Shown in pieces: positions 7,634 through 15,640 of a stretch of DNA of 53,342 nt. The stretch lies in NCBI GenBank assembly GCA_024277915.1, contig JAJRUG010000027.1, positions 1 through 53,342 of the forward strand, read 5' to 3'. Source of the stretch: Gammaproteobacteria bacterium. GTDB lineage: Bacteria > Pseudomonadota > Gammaproteobacteria > Steroidobacterales > GCA-2729495. Below the pieces are notes generated by a model. It made no database searches. It was not told where the DNA came from and saw only the letters and a program-made list of their open reading frames with translations. The translations under genes were made by a program, and so were the position numbers. Position 1 is the stretch's first letter; each line of letters starts with the position of its first letter.

Positions 7634-9304
7634 CTATGTGAGTGAAGCCCGCTCAATGATGGCCTTGCAGTCCACACCGTTTGGTAAAGTGCCGTATAGC
7701 CAGCCCGCAGATTCGCCAGTGAGCCGAGATGCACAGAAACCGTCTGCGACGGCACTGTCTGCATATCGCACCAGCAAGGAGCCCTGCAGTGCCAGTGCCA
7801 TTTTTTCAACCACCCGACGAGCCCGGTACTCGATGGTACCGGTATCCCTGAATTCCCCGGGTAATGAATCCATGAAGTGATCAAGACGGCGGTCTCCACC
7901 ACGTCCCAGTTCCACCTCGGCAAGAAAAGCATCGAGTGATCCGGGCTCACGATTCATTGCCCGTAGCATGTCGAGGCACTGAACGTTGCCACTGCCCTCC
8001 CATATCGCATTGACAGGCGACTCGCGAAACAGACGAGGCATGATGCGTTCTTCCATCACACCGCTGCCACCGATGCATTCCATTGCCTCGTAAGCGTGTT
8101 CCGGCGTGCGTTTGCAGATCCAGTACTTGCCAACAGAAGTGCCGATCCTGACCAGCAGGTTTTCCGCTTCTTCGTCCCGATGATCCAGTGCCTTGGCAAT
8201 ACGCATGGTCAGGGTCAGAGCTGCTTCCTGCTCAATAGCAAGATCAGCCAGTACATTCTGCATCAACGGCTGATCAGACAAGTGCTTGCCAAAGGCTTCG
8301 CGGTAGCTGCAGTGATGGGTAATCTGTGCAACGGCTTGTCGCATACCGGCTGATGAGCCCACCATGCAGTCGAAGCGGGTCATGGCAACCATGTCGATAA
8401 TGGTACGCACTCCCCGGCCCTCCTCCCCGACCATCCAGGCCAGCGCACCCCGCAGCTCTACTTCACATGAAGCATTCGATATGTTGCCCATCTTGTCCTT
8501 GAGTCGCTGGATTTGAATGGCATTCTTGCTGCCCTCCGGGCGCCAGCGAGGCAGAAGAAAACATGAGAGTCCCCCTGTCGACTGTGCCAGAACGAGAAAC
8601 ACATCGCTCATCGGTGCTGAAACAAAATACTTGTGCCCGACCAGTTCGTAGGCTTCCCCGGAGCCACCCTGGCCTACCGGATGGGCAATTGTGCTGTTGC
8701 TGCGTACATCGGAGCCGCCCTGCTTTTCTGTCATCGCCATACCAATTGTGACACCGGTTTTTTCAGCTGCAGGCAGATTGCCGGGGTCGTAGCTGCGTGC
8801 CATGATTTTAGGTGCCCATTGCTCAAAGAGTTTCGGCTGGTGTTGCAGGGCAGGAATCACGGCTGACGTCATGGTAATCGGGCATCCATGACCGGCTTCT
8901 ACCTGTGCCTGCAAATAGAATTTTGCCGCACGCGCAACCTGGGCACCCGGACCAGGATGACTCCAGTGTGACGAATGCAGGCCCTCTTCTATCGAGATCT
9001 GCATCAGGCGATGGTAGGCGGGATGGTAACGAACCTCGTCGATCCGTTCACCCTGGGGATTGTGGCTATAAAATTGAGGTTTGTTTTCGTTTGCCTGGAA
9101 CCCCAAAGCAATAGATTCACGCAAGCCCGTCTGCTGACCGAATGCCATTAACTCTTCTTCCGCCCAGCTCGCTCCTTCCCGTAGAACAGCTTCTCGTAAT
9201 GCGTTATCACTGGTAAAAAGATTGTAGTTTTCCAGGGGCGGCGGCATGTTCTCTACTACATGCGTTTCTGCCCACCATGCTCCACCGGGCTTATTGCTAT
9301 CCAT
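7634..9304 (-). CDS. aidB: AidB-type acyl-CoA dehydrogenase family protein
   Basis: A 556-residue flavoprotein that follows E. coli AidB (541 residues) along its whole length: QVEAGHGCPITMTSA, GMAMTEKQGGSDVRSN, LVGHKYFVSAPMSDVFLVLA, RLKDKMGNISNASCEVE, MTRFDCMVGSS, EAMECIGGSGVMEE and VNAIWEGSGNVQCLDMLR. AidB is a FAD protein of the adaptive response to DNA alkylation; it binds DNA and may protect it or detoxify alkylating agents. It stands alone on the minus strand and no ada or alkB is nearby. An AT-rich region upstream (9305-9379) has -10-like hexamers and an inverted repeat at 9328-9342. Confidence 0.93.
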   Translation of the reverse strand: MDSNKPGGAWWAETHVVENMPPPLENYNLFTSDNALREAVLREGASWAEEELMAFGQQTGLRESIALGFQANENKPQFYSHNPQGERIDEVRYHPAYHRLMQISIEEGLHSSHWSHPGPGAQVARAAKFYLQAQVEAGHGCPITMTSAVIPALQHQPKLFEQWAPKIMARSYDPGNLPAAEKTGVTIGMAMTEKQGGSDVRSNSTIAHPVGQGGSGEAYELVGHKYFVSAPMSDVFLVLAQSTGGLSCFLLPRWRPEGSKNAIQIQRLKDKMGNISNASCEVELRGALAWMVGEEGRGVRTIIDMVAMTRFDCMVGSSAGMRQAVAQITHHCSYREAFGKHLSDQPLMQNVLADLAIEQEAALTLTMRIAKALDHRDEEAENLLVRIGTSVGKYWICKRTPEHAYEAMECIGGSGVMEERIMPRLFRESPVNAIWEGSGNVQCLDMLRAMNREPGSLDAFLAEVELGRGGDRRLDHFMDSLPGEFRDTGTIEYRARRVVEKMALALQGSLLVRYADSAVADGFCASRLTGESAGWLYGTLPNGVDCKAIIERASLT

Positions 9305-9327
9305 GATATAATCCGCTGTTATAATAG

Positions 9328-9342
9328 ATACTTATATAGTAT
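9328..9342. promoter_or_regulatory. Inverted repeat in the aidB promoter region
   Basis: ATACT-TATAT-AGTAT is a perfect 5-5-5 inverted repeat 24-38 bp upstream of the aidB ATG. It overlaps the AT-rich stretch expected to hold the -10 region, so a bound protein would affect the promoter. It is short and AT-rich, and chance is possible. Confidence 0.35.
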
Positions 9343-9379
9343 TCCAAGACATAACATTAAGAATGATTCAAGCCAACAG

Positions 9380-9847
9380 TCAGTTCTTTTTAACAGGGCG
9401 GGAAGAACTGTGCGTATGCACAACAACCCAGTTTGAATCGGCACGCCTGAACAAAAAGGTCTGGTAGCCCCGGTTGTGAATCTCGCGCCCGCCTTTTTTT
9501 ACCGTGGCCTTGACCTCTACATCTGCCACAGCCCACGCGAAATCTCCCTCGATATGCGTTTCTATATTGCTGAAAATCAGATCGAGACCGCTCAAAGCAT
9601 CTCCTTCCGGTTCCACGTGATTCTCGACCAGGTCGGACAGGCCTTCATTCTGACCGCCACTTTCAATATAGCGGGCTCCTTCAAAGTCGAGGAAGTGATT
9701 CCGAAACGGCGTTCCATCTGCATTTTCCCAACCCTGCTCGATCGCTGAGATGATTTTGCGGAGCGCCAGGTCGTCGCTAGCCTGAGCCCATCCGGGCGTT
9801 ATCAGCAATACAGCAGTCAGTGCGATGGAAAAAATCGATTTATTCAT
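9380..9847 (-). CDS. Periplasmic NTF2-like (SnoaL/DUF4440-type) protein
   Basis: From the ATG at 9847 (GGAG 8 nt upstream; an upstream ATG at 9901 adds 18 residues that do not look like a signal peptide) this encodes 155 residues. A signal peptide (MNKSIFSIALTAVLLITPGWAQA) is followed by an NTF2-like cone fold: first helix AIEQGWENADGTPFRNHF, then strands ending NWVVVHTHSSSRP. Enzymatic residues are not evident; members of this superfamily bind small ligands or act as enzymes. It is last in the cusBA operon, 70 bp after the adaptor. Its end (VVHTHSS) resembles that of the NTF2-like protein at 35563-36126 (IRHRHTI). Confidence 0.75.
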   Translation of the reverse strand: MNKSIFSIALTAVLLITPGWAQASDDLALRKIISAIEQGWENADGTPFRNHFLDFEGARYIESGGQNEGLSDLVENHVEPEGDALSGLDLIFSNIETHIEGDFAWAVADVEVKATVKKGGREIHNRGYQTFLFRRADSNWVVVHTHSSSRPVKKN

Positions 9848-9917
9848 GACCATACTCCAGAAATAGCAGTTAACTACACCATACCCGGATCCATTCGGCA
9901 TGTAACGGGGTCAATTA

Positions 9918-11093
9918 CTATTCTTCGTCGGCGACTTCCATCATCTTGGCAGCCGCCTCGCGCAGCTTGGATTCAGAATCGATGAGAAACTGGGCGCTGG
10001 TTACTACTTCCTGACCTTCTGCTATACCCGCCAGGATTTGCACCAGACCGTCCGAACTGATACCAAGCGTAACATTACGAGGCTCGTACTTGCCAGGGCC
10101 ACGTACCAGCAGGACTGTGTCACGATCGCCCGTGCGGAGCACAGATTCGGTGGGAATAACAATCGCATCCACCTGCTTGCTGGCAAGGATGCTGACATCG
10201 GCAAACATGTTGGGTTTCAGTTTCAGGCCGGGATTGTCGAATTCCAGCCGCACCTTGATGGTGCGTGTATCAGCTTCCAGATATGGATAAATATAGGTCA
10301 TTTTCCCAGTGAATATTTCCCCCGGCTGGGATGCAAGTTTCATCTCTACCTCGTCTCCGAGCTTTACCCACGGCAGCTCGTATTCGTAGACATACACATA
10401 AACCCAAACCCTGGAGAGGTCAGCGATCATATAAATCTGGGTCTGCGGCGTAACGAATTGTCCGTCACGGGCACCGATATCGACCACGATGCCAGAGAAT
10501 GGCGACTGGATGTGCAGAAATTTCTTTATCTTGCGTGTTTTCTCTAGTTCCCTGATCTGGTGCTCGGGTACATCAAACAACTGTAATCGCTCGCGTGAAC
10601 TCGCCGCGAGTTCCTCTGCGCCGCGCCTGATATCAGCATTTGGACTGTCCTTGAGTGCTCCGAGATTGTCCAGAGCCAGTAAATATTCCTGCTGGGTCGA
10701 TACCAGTTTTGGTGAATAGATGGACAACAGGTTTTCAGATTTTTCCACCTGCATACCTGTCTCGTCTACGCGCAACTGGTCGATCCAGCCTTCAGTTTTA
10801 GGGTGCAGGCGAGCAATTAACTTTTCATCATAAGCTACACGGCCCACGCTCTTGATCTTGCGAGTCAGGGTTTTCCGTGCTGCCAGGGCTGTGCGGACAC
10901 CGATGTCCTGCACGGTCACAGGATCAATCCTCACCGTGCCCGGGGGATCATCACTACGTTCCGTGTTCTGCTGTTGTTGCGGCCCGGTTGCAGAGTCCGG
11001 GGACGGGGTTGCATTCCGCGCGCCGAACCAATAGCCGCCACCGATACCCAGGGCAAGAACGACAACGACAATACCAATGATTTTTGTGCTCAT
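9918..11093 (-). CDS. cusB: CusB-type RND periplasmic adaptor (second copy)
   Basis: A 391-residue membrane fusion protein. An N-terminal anchor (about 5-22) is followed by barrel-sandwich, helical hairpin (LVSTQQEYLLALDNLGALKD, about 150-170) and beta-barrel domains, as in CusB. PKTEGWIDQLRVDETGMQVEK and VYVYEYELPWVKLGDEVEM are diagnostic of the heavy-metal-efflux adaptor group. Unlike the copy at 18777-20105 it has no N-terminal heavy-metal-binding motif, having a Gln-rich linker instead. It overlaps its pump gene by 4 bp. With no outer-membrane factor beside it, it probably shares the CusC at 20098-21477. Confidence 0.9.
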   Translation of the reverse strand: MSTKIIGIVVVVLALGIGGGYWFGARNATPSPDSATGPQQQQNTERSDDPPGTVRIDPVTVQDIGVRTALAARKTLTRKIKSVGRVAYDEKLIARLHPKTEGWIDQLRVDETGMQVEKSENLLSIYSPKLVSTQQEYLLALDNLGALKDSPNADIRRGAEELAASSRERLQLFDVPEHQIRELEKTRKIKKFLHIQSPFSGIVVDIGARDGQFVTPQTQIYMIADLSRVWVYVYVYEYELPWVKLGDEVEMKLASQPGEIFTGKMTYIYPYLEADTRTIKVRLEFDNPGLKLKPNMFADVSILASKQVDAIVIPTESVLRTGDRDTVLLVRGPGKYEPRNVTLGISSDGLVQILAGIAEGQEVVTSAQFLIDSESKLREAAAKMMEVADEE

Positions 11094-14000
11094 GCGAAAT
11101 CTCCTGACTGTGCTTTTTCGGCAGCACGGATGGTGCGTTTTTCTTTAAGTTGCAAAATCATACCGTAGAACACCGGCACCACGACCAGGCAAACCACGAG
11201 AGTCGTCAGCATACCGCCGATCATGGGCGCTGCAATACGCTGCATGACGCTTGATCCGGTTCCCGAACTCCACATGATGGGTAATAGCCCGGCGATGATG
11301 GCGGCTGCCGTCATGGCAATGGCGCGTACGCGCTGGGAAGTACCATTCAACACCGCTTCGAATATCTCCTGCGAAGAAAGCGGGCGATTTAGCTCTGCAC
11401 GTTTGCGCTCTATTTCGTGACCGATGAAGGTGAGTACCAGTACGCCAATTTCGGCAGCCACTCCGGCCAGCGCGATGAAACCTACATCCACGGCTACGCT
11501 TAGATTGTAGCCCATCAGGTATATCAACCAGGCGCCACCAACCAGCGCGAATGGTACCGAGGCCATGACCACCAGCGGCTCTATCAGCGTTTGAAAGTTA
11601 AAATACAGCAGCAGGAATATCAGTATCAGCACCAGTGGTGCTGCCAGTCGCATGCGGGCATTGGCCTGCTGCATGTATTCATACTGCCCGGACCACATGA
11701 CAGTGTATCCGGCGGGGATCTCCACCTGCTCGGCGACGGCCTTTTTTGCTTTCTCAACATAACCGCCAATGTCCGAGGTCTTGATGTCCACATAAATCCA
11801 GGTATCGGAAAGCGAGTCTTCGCTTTTGATCGAAGGGGGTCCGCGACGGATAATCAGATCGGCAACCTGGGCAATCGGAATCTGTACACCAGTGGGTGTC
11901 GGAATGAGCATCCGTTCGAGATCTTCCGGGCTACTGCGAAGTGCGCGCGCATAGCGCAGGTTAACCGGGTAGCGTTCCAGTCCTTCCACTGTTTCGGTGA
12001 TATTCATGCCGCCAATGGCAGACTGAATGACATCCTGCACATCACCCACAGTCAGTCCGTAACGCGCTGCTTCCTCGCGGTTAATATCGAAATCCAGGTA
12101 ATACCCGCCCATCGCCCGATCACCAATGGCTGATTTGGTATCGGGTAACATATTCAGGGTGCCTTCAATCTCCTTGCCGACTCTTTCCAGCACCGAAAGA
12201 TCCGGACCGATGATTTTAATACCAACCGGTGTTTTGATACCGGTCGACAACATGTCGATGCGTGTCTTGATCGGGAAGCCCCATGCATTGGCCACTGCGG
12301 GAAACTGGATGGCTTTATCCATTTCGTCGACCAGTTGCGCGGTGGTTTTAGACGGATCCGGCCATTCCTCTCTTGGCTTGACGCGGATGGTGATTTCCGT
12401 CATGGCCAGAGAGGCCGGGTCGGTGGATGTTTCGGCTCGCCCGTTCTTGCCGAATACCGACTTGACCTCCGGAAAGGTCATCAGGATCTTGTTCATCTGC
12501 TGCATCAGCTCCTTACTCTTGGTAATGGAGATGCCGGGAAGGGCTGTGGGCATATAGAGGATGTCACCCTCGTCCAGCGGCGGCATGAATTCGCTGCCCA
12601 GTTTGCTTATCGGGTAGGCGACACTGAGCAATACGGCCAGAGCAATACCAAGGGTAGCCCATTTAAACTTCAGGGCGGTGGCAAGTGCCGGACCATGAAT
12701 GAATTTCAGGAAACGATTCACCGGATTTTTTTCCTCCGGCATGATCTTGCCCCGAATAAAATAACCCATCAGCAGCGGCACGAGCGTCAGAGCAAGCACA
12801 GCGGCTCCGGCCATGATATAGGTGGCGGTAAAGGCCAGTGGTTTGAACAGGCGCCCGGACTGGTCCTGCAGCGTGAATATCACCAGGTAGGACGAAGTGA
12901 TAATCAGCAGTGAAAAGAACAGGGCCGGTGCCACCTCATTTGAGGCATCACGTATCGCTTCCCATCGTTCGGGGAGCGTTAACTCCGATCCCTTCTTCTT
13001 TTCGCCATGTTCAAGGTGCTTGTGTGCATTTTCAATGAGTACGATAGCACCATCCACCATGGCGCCCAGCGTTATGGCAATACCGCCAAGTGACATGATG
13101 TTGGCAGACAAGCCCTGCCACTTCATCAGGATAAAGGCGATCAGCATACCCATGGGCAGGGTGATGATGGCGACGAGAGCGGAACGGAAGTGCATCAGGA
13201 AAATGACACATACCAGGGCGATGACAATAAACTCCTCAAGCAGTTTTTCCATGAGGTTAGCGACCGCCCGCTCGATCAGGGCGCCACGATCATACACTGG
13301 TACAATTTCCACGCCTTCCGGCATAATTTCCTGCAGTTCGGCAATTTTTTCGCGTATGGCTTTAATGGTGGTCAATGCATTTTCTCCGAAACGCATCACT
13401 ACAATACCGCCAGCTGCTTCACCCTCGCCGTTGTAGTCCACCGCACCACGCCGGAGTTCCGGTCCCAGGTGTACATGAGCCACATCCTTCAAACGGATAG
13501 GTGTGCCATTACTGTCAGCACCCACCGGAATCTGATTGAGATCATCAATGGACTTTATGTAACCCAGACCGCGGACCAGAAATTCAGTTTCTGCCATCTC
13601 CACCAGTCGCCCGCCAACATCATTATTGGAGCGCATGATGGCGTGTTTTACCTTGGACAGGGGGATGTTGTAGCCCAGCAGTATGTTGGGATCTACCTCC
13701 ACCTGGTATTGCTTGACGAATCCCCCGACCGAGGCAACTTCGGATACGTTCTTGACCGTCTCCAGGCGATATCGAATGACCCAGTCCTGGAGAGAGCGAA
13801 GCTCGGACAAATCGTGTTTGCCGGTTTTATCGATCAGCACATATTGATAAATCCAGCCGACACCGGTGGCATCCGGCCCCAGCACCGGCTGAACACCAGT
13901 TGGCAAGTCCTTGGCGGCGGAATTGGCATACTCAAGCACGCGGGAACGCGCCCAGTACATATCAGTACCTTCTTCAAAAATAATGTAAACAAAAGAATAA

Positions 14001-14266
14001 TTAAAAAAAGAATAGCCACGCACCAGCTTGGAGCCGGGCACCTGCAGCATTGTTGTGGTGAGTGGATAGGTGACCTGATCTTCCACCACCTGTGGAGCCT
14101 GACCGGGAAATTCAGTGAACAGGATCACCTGTACATCAGAGAGATCCGGGATGGCGTCCAGAGAGATATTTTTTACCGACCAAAGCCCGGCGAGAATCAG
14201 GAACCCTGCAGCCATGAAGACCAGCATCTGGTTCTTCAACGAAGCATTGATAATAGTTCGGATCAT
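11090..14266 (-). CDS. cusA: CusA-type Cu(I)/Ag(I) RND efflux pump (second copy)
   Basis: A 1058-residue RND inner-membrane pump with twelve membrane spans and two large periplasmic loops. The three methionines that carry Cu(I)/Ag(I) in E. coli CusA (M573, M623, M672) have equivalents in ILYMPTALPG, ASLAMTEITIRVKP and RIDMLSTGIKTPVG, so the substrate is most likely Cu(I)/Ag(I). The proton-relay Asp is in GGIAITLGAMVDGAIV. It is proton-driven and works with CusB and an outer-membrane factor. A CusR-like box (14388-14401) lies 122 bp upstream of the start, so this copy seems to have its own regulated promoter. It is clearly paralogous to the pump at 15641-18784. Confidence 0.95.
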   Translation of the reverse strand: MIRTIINASLKNQMLVFMAAGFLILAGLWSVKNISLDAIPDLSDVQVILFTEFPGQAPQVVEDQVTYPLTTTMLQVPGSKLVRGYSFFNYSFVYIIFEEGTDMYWARSRVLEYANSAAKDLPTGVQPVLGPDATGVGWIYQYVLIDKTGKHDLSELRSLQDWVIRYRLETVKNVSEVASVGGFVKQYQVEVDPNILLGYNIPLSKVKHAIMRSNNDVGGRLVEMAETEFLVRGLGYIKSIDDLNQIPVGADSNGTPIRLKDVAHVHLGPELRRGAVDYNGEGEAAGGIVVMRFGENALTTIKAIREKIAELQEIMPEGVEIVPVYDRGALIERAVANLMEKLLEEFIVIALVCVIFLMHFRSALVAIITLPMGMLIAFILMKWQGLSANIMSLGGIAITLGAMVDGAIVLIENAHKHLEHGEKKKGSELTLPERWEAIRDASNEVAPALFFSLLIITSSYLVIFTLQDQSGRLFKPLAFTATYIMAGAAVLALTLVPLLMGYFIRGKIMPEEKNPVNRFLKFIHGPALATALKFKWATLGIALAVLLSVAYPISKLGSEFMPPLDEGDILYMPTALPGISITKSKELMQQMNKILMTFPEVKSVFGKNGRAETSTDPASLAMTEITIRVKPREEWPDPSKTTAQLVDEMDKAIQFPAVANAWGFPIKTRIDMLSTGIKTPVGIKIIGPDLSVLERVGKEIEGTLNMLPDTKSAIGDRAMGGYYLDFDINREEAARYGLTVGDVQDVIQSAIGGMNITETVEGLERYPVNLRYARALRSSPEDLERMLIPTPTGVQIPIAQVADLIIRRGPPSIKSEDSLSDTWIYVDIKTSDIGGYVEKAKKAVAEQVEIPAGYTVMWSGQYEYMQQANARMRLAAPLVLILIFLLLYFNFQTLIEPLVVMASVPFALVGGAWLIYLMGYNLSVAVDVGFIALAGVAAEIGVLVLTFIGHEIERKRAELNRPLSSQEIFEAVLNGTSQRVRAIAMTAAAIIAGLLPIMWSSGTGSSVMQRIAAPMIGGMLTTLVVCLVVVPVFYGMILQLKEKRTIRAAEKAQSGDFA

Positions 14267-14387
14267 GGCGCCCCCCTATCCATATTGTCGATCAATTCGA
14301 GGGTTACCCATCGCTACGGGCACCCTCATCAAGACCCTGTGGAACACAAGATAGCAGCGAACCGCTTTCCCGGGCATGACAGAGGCA

Positions 14388-14401
14388 TTACAATGTTGTC
14401 A
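14388..14401. promoter_or_regulatory. CusR/CopR-type box upstream of the second cusA
   Basis: TTACAA-TG-TTGTCA lies in the 202-bp gap between the second cusA (start 14266) and the 39-residue gene. It is one base away from the known E. coli CusR core TGACAA-N2-TTGTCA and shares its left half with the two perfect boxes at 26861-26874 and 32106-32119. It should be read by the CusR encoded at 26042-26725. Confidence 0.7.
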
Positions 14402-14468
14402 TAACACCGTCATCTTTCCGCAAGGCATGTCCTGCCCGTTCTGTCTCCATCACTCGGCTGTCTCATTA

Positions 14469-14588
14469 TTATTCGGGATACTCTTCCAGAAGCGATTCCA
14501 TCATTACCTGGATCATGTCGAGGCGGTTCTCGAGATCACTCAGCCTCTGTGCATCGCTCATTTCAGTGCGTGGTCGTGCTGTGGTCAT
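14469..14588 (-). CDS. 39-residue acidic helical protein, unknown function
   Basis: A short gene (ATG 14588, TAA 14469-14471) that begins 9 bp after the stop of the Met-rich protein. It encodes MTTARPRTEMSDAQRLSDLE followed by a Met-rich amphipathic helix (NRLDMIQVMMESLLEE) and ends YPE. The sequence suggests a small coiled-coil or helix that could dimerise, with four Met in the second half. CGAGCAG just upstream is a modest ribosome-binding site. It is in line with the copper operon and looks real because of spacing, direction and regular helix periodicity, but I know of no function. Confidence 0.6.
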   Translation of the reverse strand: MTTARPRTEMSDAQRLSDLENRLDMIQVMMESLLEEYPE

Positions 14589-14597
14589 CTGCTCGTG

Positions 14598-14951
14598 TCA
14601 ATGCCGGGGTCGGTCCGGATCCATTCCGGACTTCATGCCAGGACCCATATGCTCGGCCATAACCTCGCGCATGCGCATACCACCCATGCCATGCATGAGA
14701 CTCATTGCCTCGCGCATGTTCTCACGGTGAGTGACCATTAACGCCTGGCGTTCCTTGCGGTTCCCGGTATCCCGAATGGCTGCCATTTCTTTAGCCATGG
14801 TGCCCATCAGATTATCCAGTCGGGCCTGCCGGTCCGCCGGCTCAACTGCCTGCTGATCGGCGAGTTCCTGGCCGGAATCGCCGTTCTGGGTCCATCCGTT
14901 GGTCATGAGCAGCATAGCGATCAACGCAATAAAAAATGTTGATTGATTCAT
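14598..14951 (-). CDS. Small periplasmic Met/His-rich protein
   Basis: A 117-residue protein with a signal peptide (MNQSTFFIALIAMLLMTNGWTQ) and a helical mature part. The second half is rich in Met, His and Arg (SLMHGMGGMRMREVMAEHMG), a pattern seen in periplasmic copper carriers that bind Cu(I) through thioethers. AGGAG stands 8 nt before the ATG at 14951. It lies between the PII-like/44-residue genes and the second cusA. A copper-binding role is inferred from composition and context; no named family is recognised. The signal peptide is strikingly like that of the NTF2-like protein at 9380-9847. Confidence 0.8.
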   Translation of the reverse strand: MNQSTFFIALIAMLLMTNGWTQNGDSGQELADQQAVEPADRQARLDNLMGTMAKEMAAIRDTGNRKERQALMVTHRENMREAMSLMHGMGGMRMREVMAEHMGPGMKSGMDPDRPRH

Positions 14952-15072
14952 GATTTTGCTCCTGCTAACCAGACTCGTATTTGCTGTGTCATCCAGCCTG
15001 CCTGCATTTGCCTGCGTCTGTACTGAATCACTTTAGCCGGACAGACCCCTCCATTTCAACATGTGCTACTGC

Positions 15073-15207
15073 TCAATCATGTTTGTGCGAGTCATGCTCG
15101 TTATTTTTCTTGTCCTTGTTGTGGGTCCCGTGACCGTGAAAAAAGTGCATGCCCACGCACAATAGCAAGAGGATCAGAAAAAACGAATTACCACTCAGCC
15201 ATTCCAT
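15073..15207 (-). CDS. 44-residue single-span membrane protein with His-rich tail (DUF2933-like)
   Basis: ATG at 15207, TGA at 15073-15075. The protein is MEWLSGNSFFLILLLLCVGM, then HFFHGHGTHNKDKK and a tail with three more His ending HKHD: one membrane span followed by a hydrophilic His-rich end. This resembles the small DUF2933-type proteins (membrane span plus a C-terminal HGGHGGH-like stretch) found in heavy-metal clusters. The ATG lies 16 bp after the stop of the PII-like gene and AGGA is present just upstream. The His-rich tail could bind Cu(II) or another divalent metal. The assignment rests on pattern, not alignment. Confidence 0.65.
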   Translation of the reverse strand: MEWLSGNSFFLILLLLCVGMHFFHGHGTHNKDKKNNEHDSHKHD

Positions 15208-15223
15208 GTCCGGATCCTGCCAG

Positions 15224-15550
15224 CTATAAGCGCTCTGCCATCACATCGGAACCATCGACCAGGCTCACCAGGCGTTCAACGCGATCAACCGCCAGAATGC
15301 CATCCCGGGAGCCGCATTGGCTTTGACAACATGTGATGGCCTCAATGACGGATTCGACTCTGGATTCGTCAATGTACACCACAAGCTTGGCATTGTCCTT
15401 CATCAGGTCGCGGCGATAATAGTTCGGATGTCTGCCGTAACCCTGGACGTGCTCTACGGTCACACCGGGTACACCGCAATCGCGCAGGTGCTGTTCCAGC
15501 GTTTCCAGGATATTCACCGGTATGATAGCGGTGATTCTTCTGACGCTCAT
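15224..15550 (-). CDS. PII-like signalling protein associated with metal efflux (PII-NG type)
   Basis: From the ATG at 15550 (GGAG 9 nt upstream; an in-frame ATG at 15607 would add 19 residues) this encodes 108 residues with a PII-like ferredoxin fold: VRRITAIIPVNILETLEQHL, then GVPGVTVEHVQGYGRHPNYY where the T-loop begins. The classical B-loop is replaced by a Cys-rich segment (TCCQSQCGSRDGILAVD). The PII 'new group' was described as lying next to CzcA/CusA genes, exactly as here, directly downstream of cusA. Its role is presumably metal-dependent signalling or pump control; the three cysteines could bind metal. It is not a nitrogen regulator by context. Confidence 0.8.
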   Translation of the reverse strand: MSVRRITAIIPVNILETLEQHLRDCGVPGVTVEHVQGYGRHPNYYRRDLMKDNAKLVVYIDESRVESVIEAITCCQSQCGSRDGILAVDRVERLVSLVDGSDVMAERL

Positions 15551-15640
15551 GGCGTTATTCTCCTGGCCGTCGACCGGCATAATATTTGCAGCAAGAAATG
15601 TGCTCATGCCCTAAATGAGACTGTCCCTCAGGGCGATAGT

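Noticed and set aside
13190-14404. A 404-residue open frame antisense to the second cusA
   Set aside because: It mirrors the codon pattern of cusA, has no signal or domain, and the sense frame is a complete RND pump.
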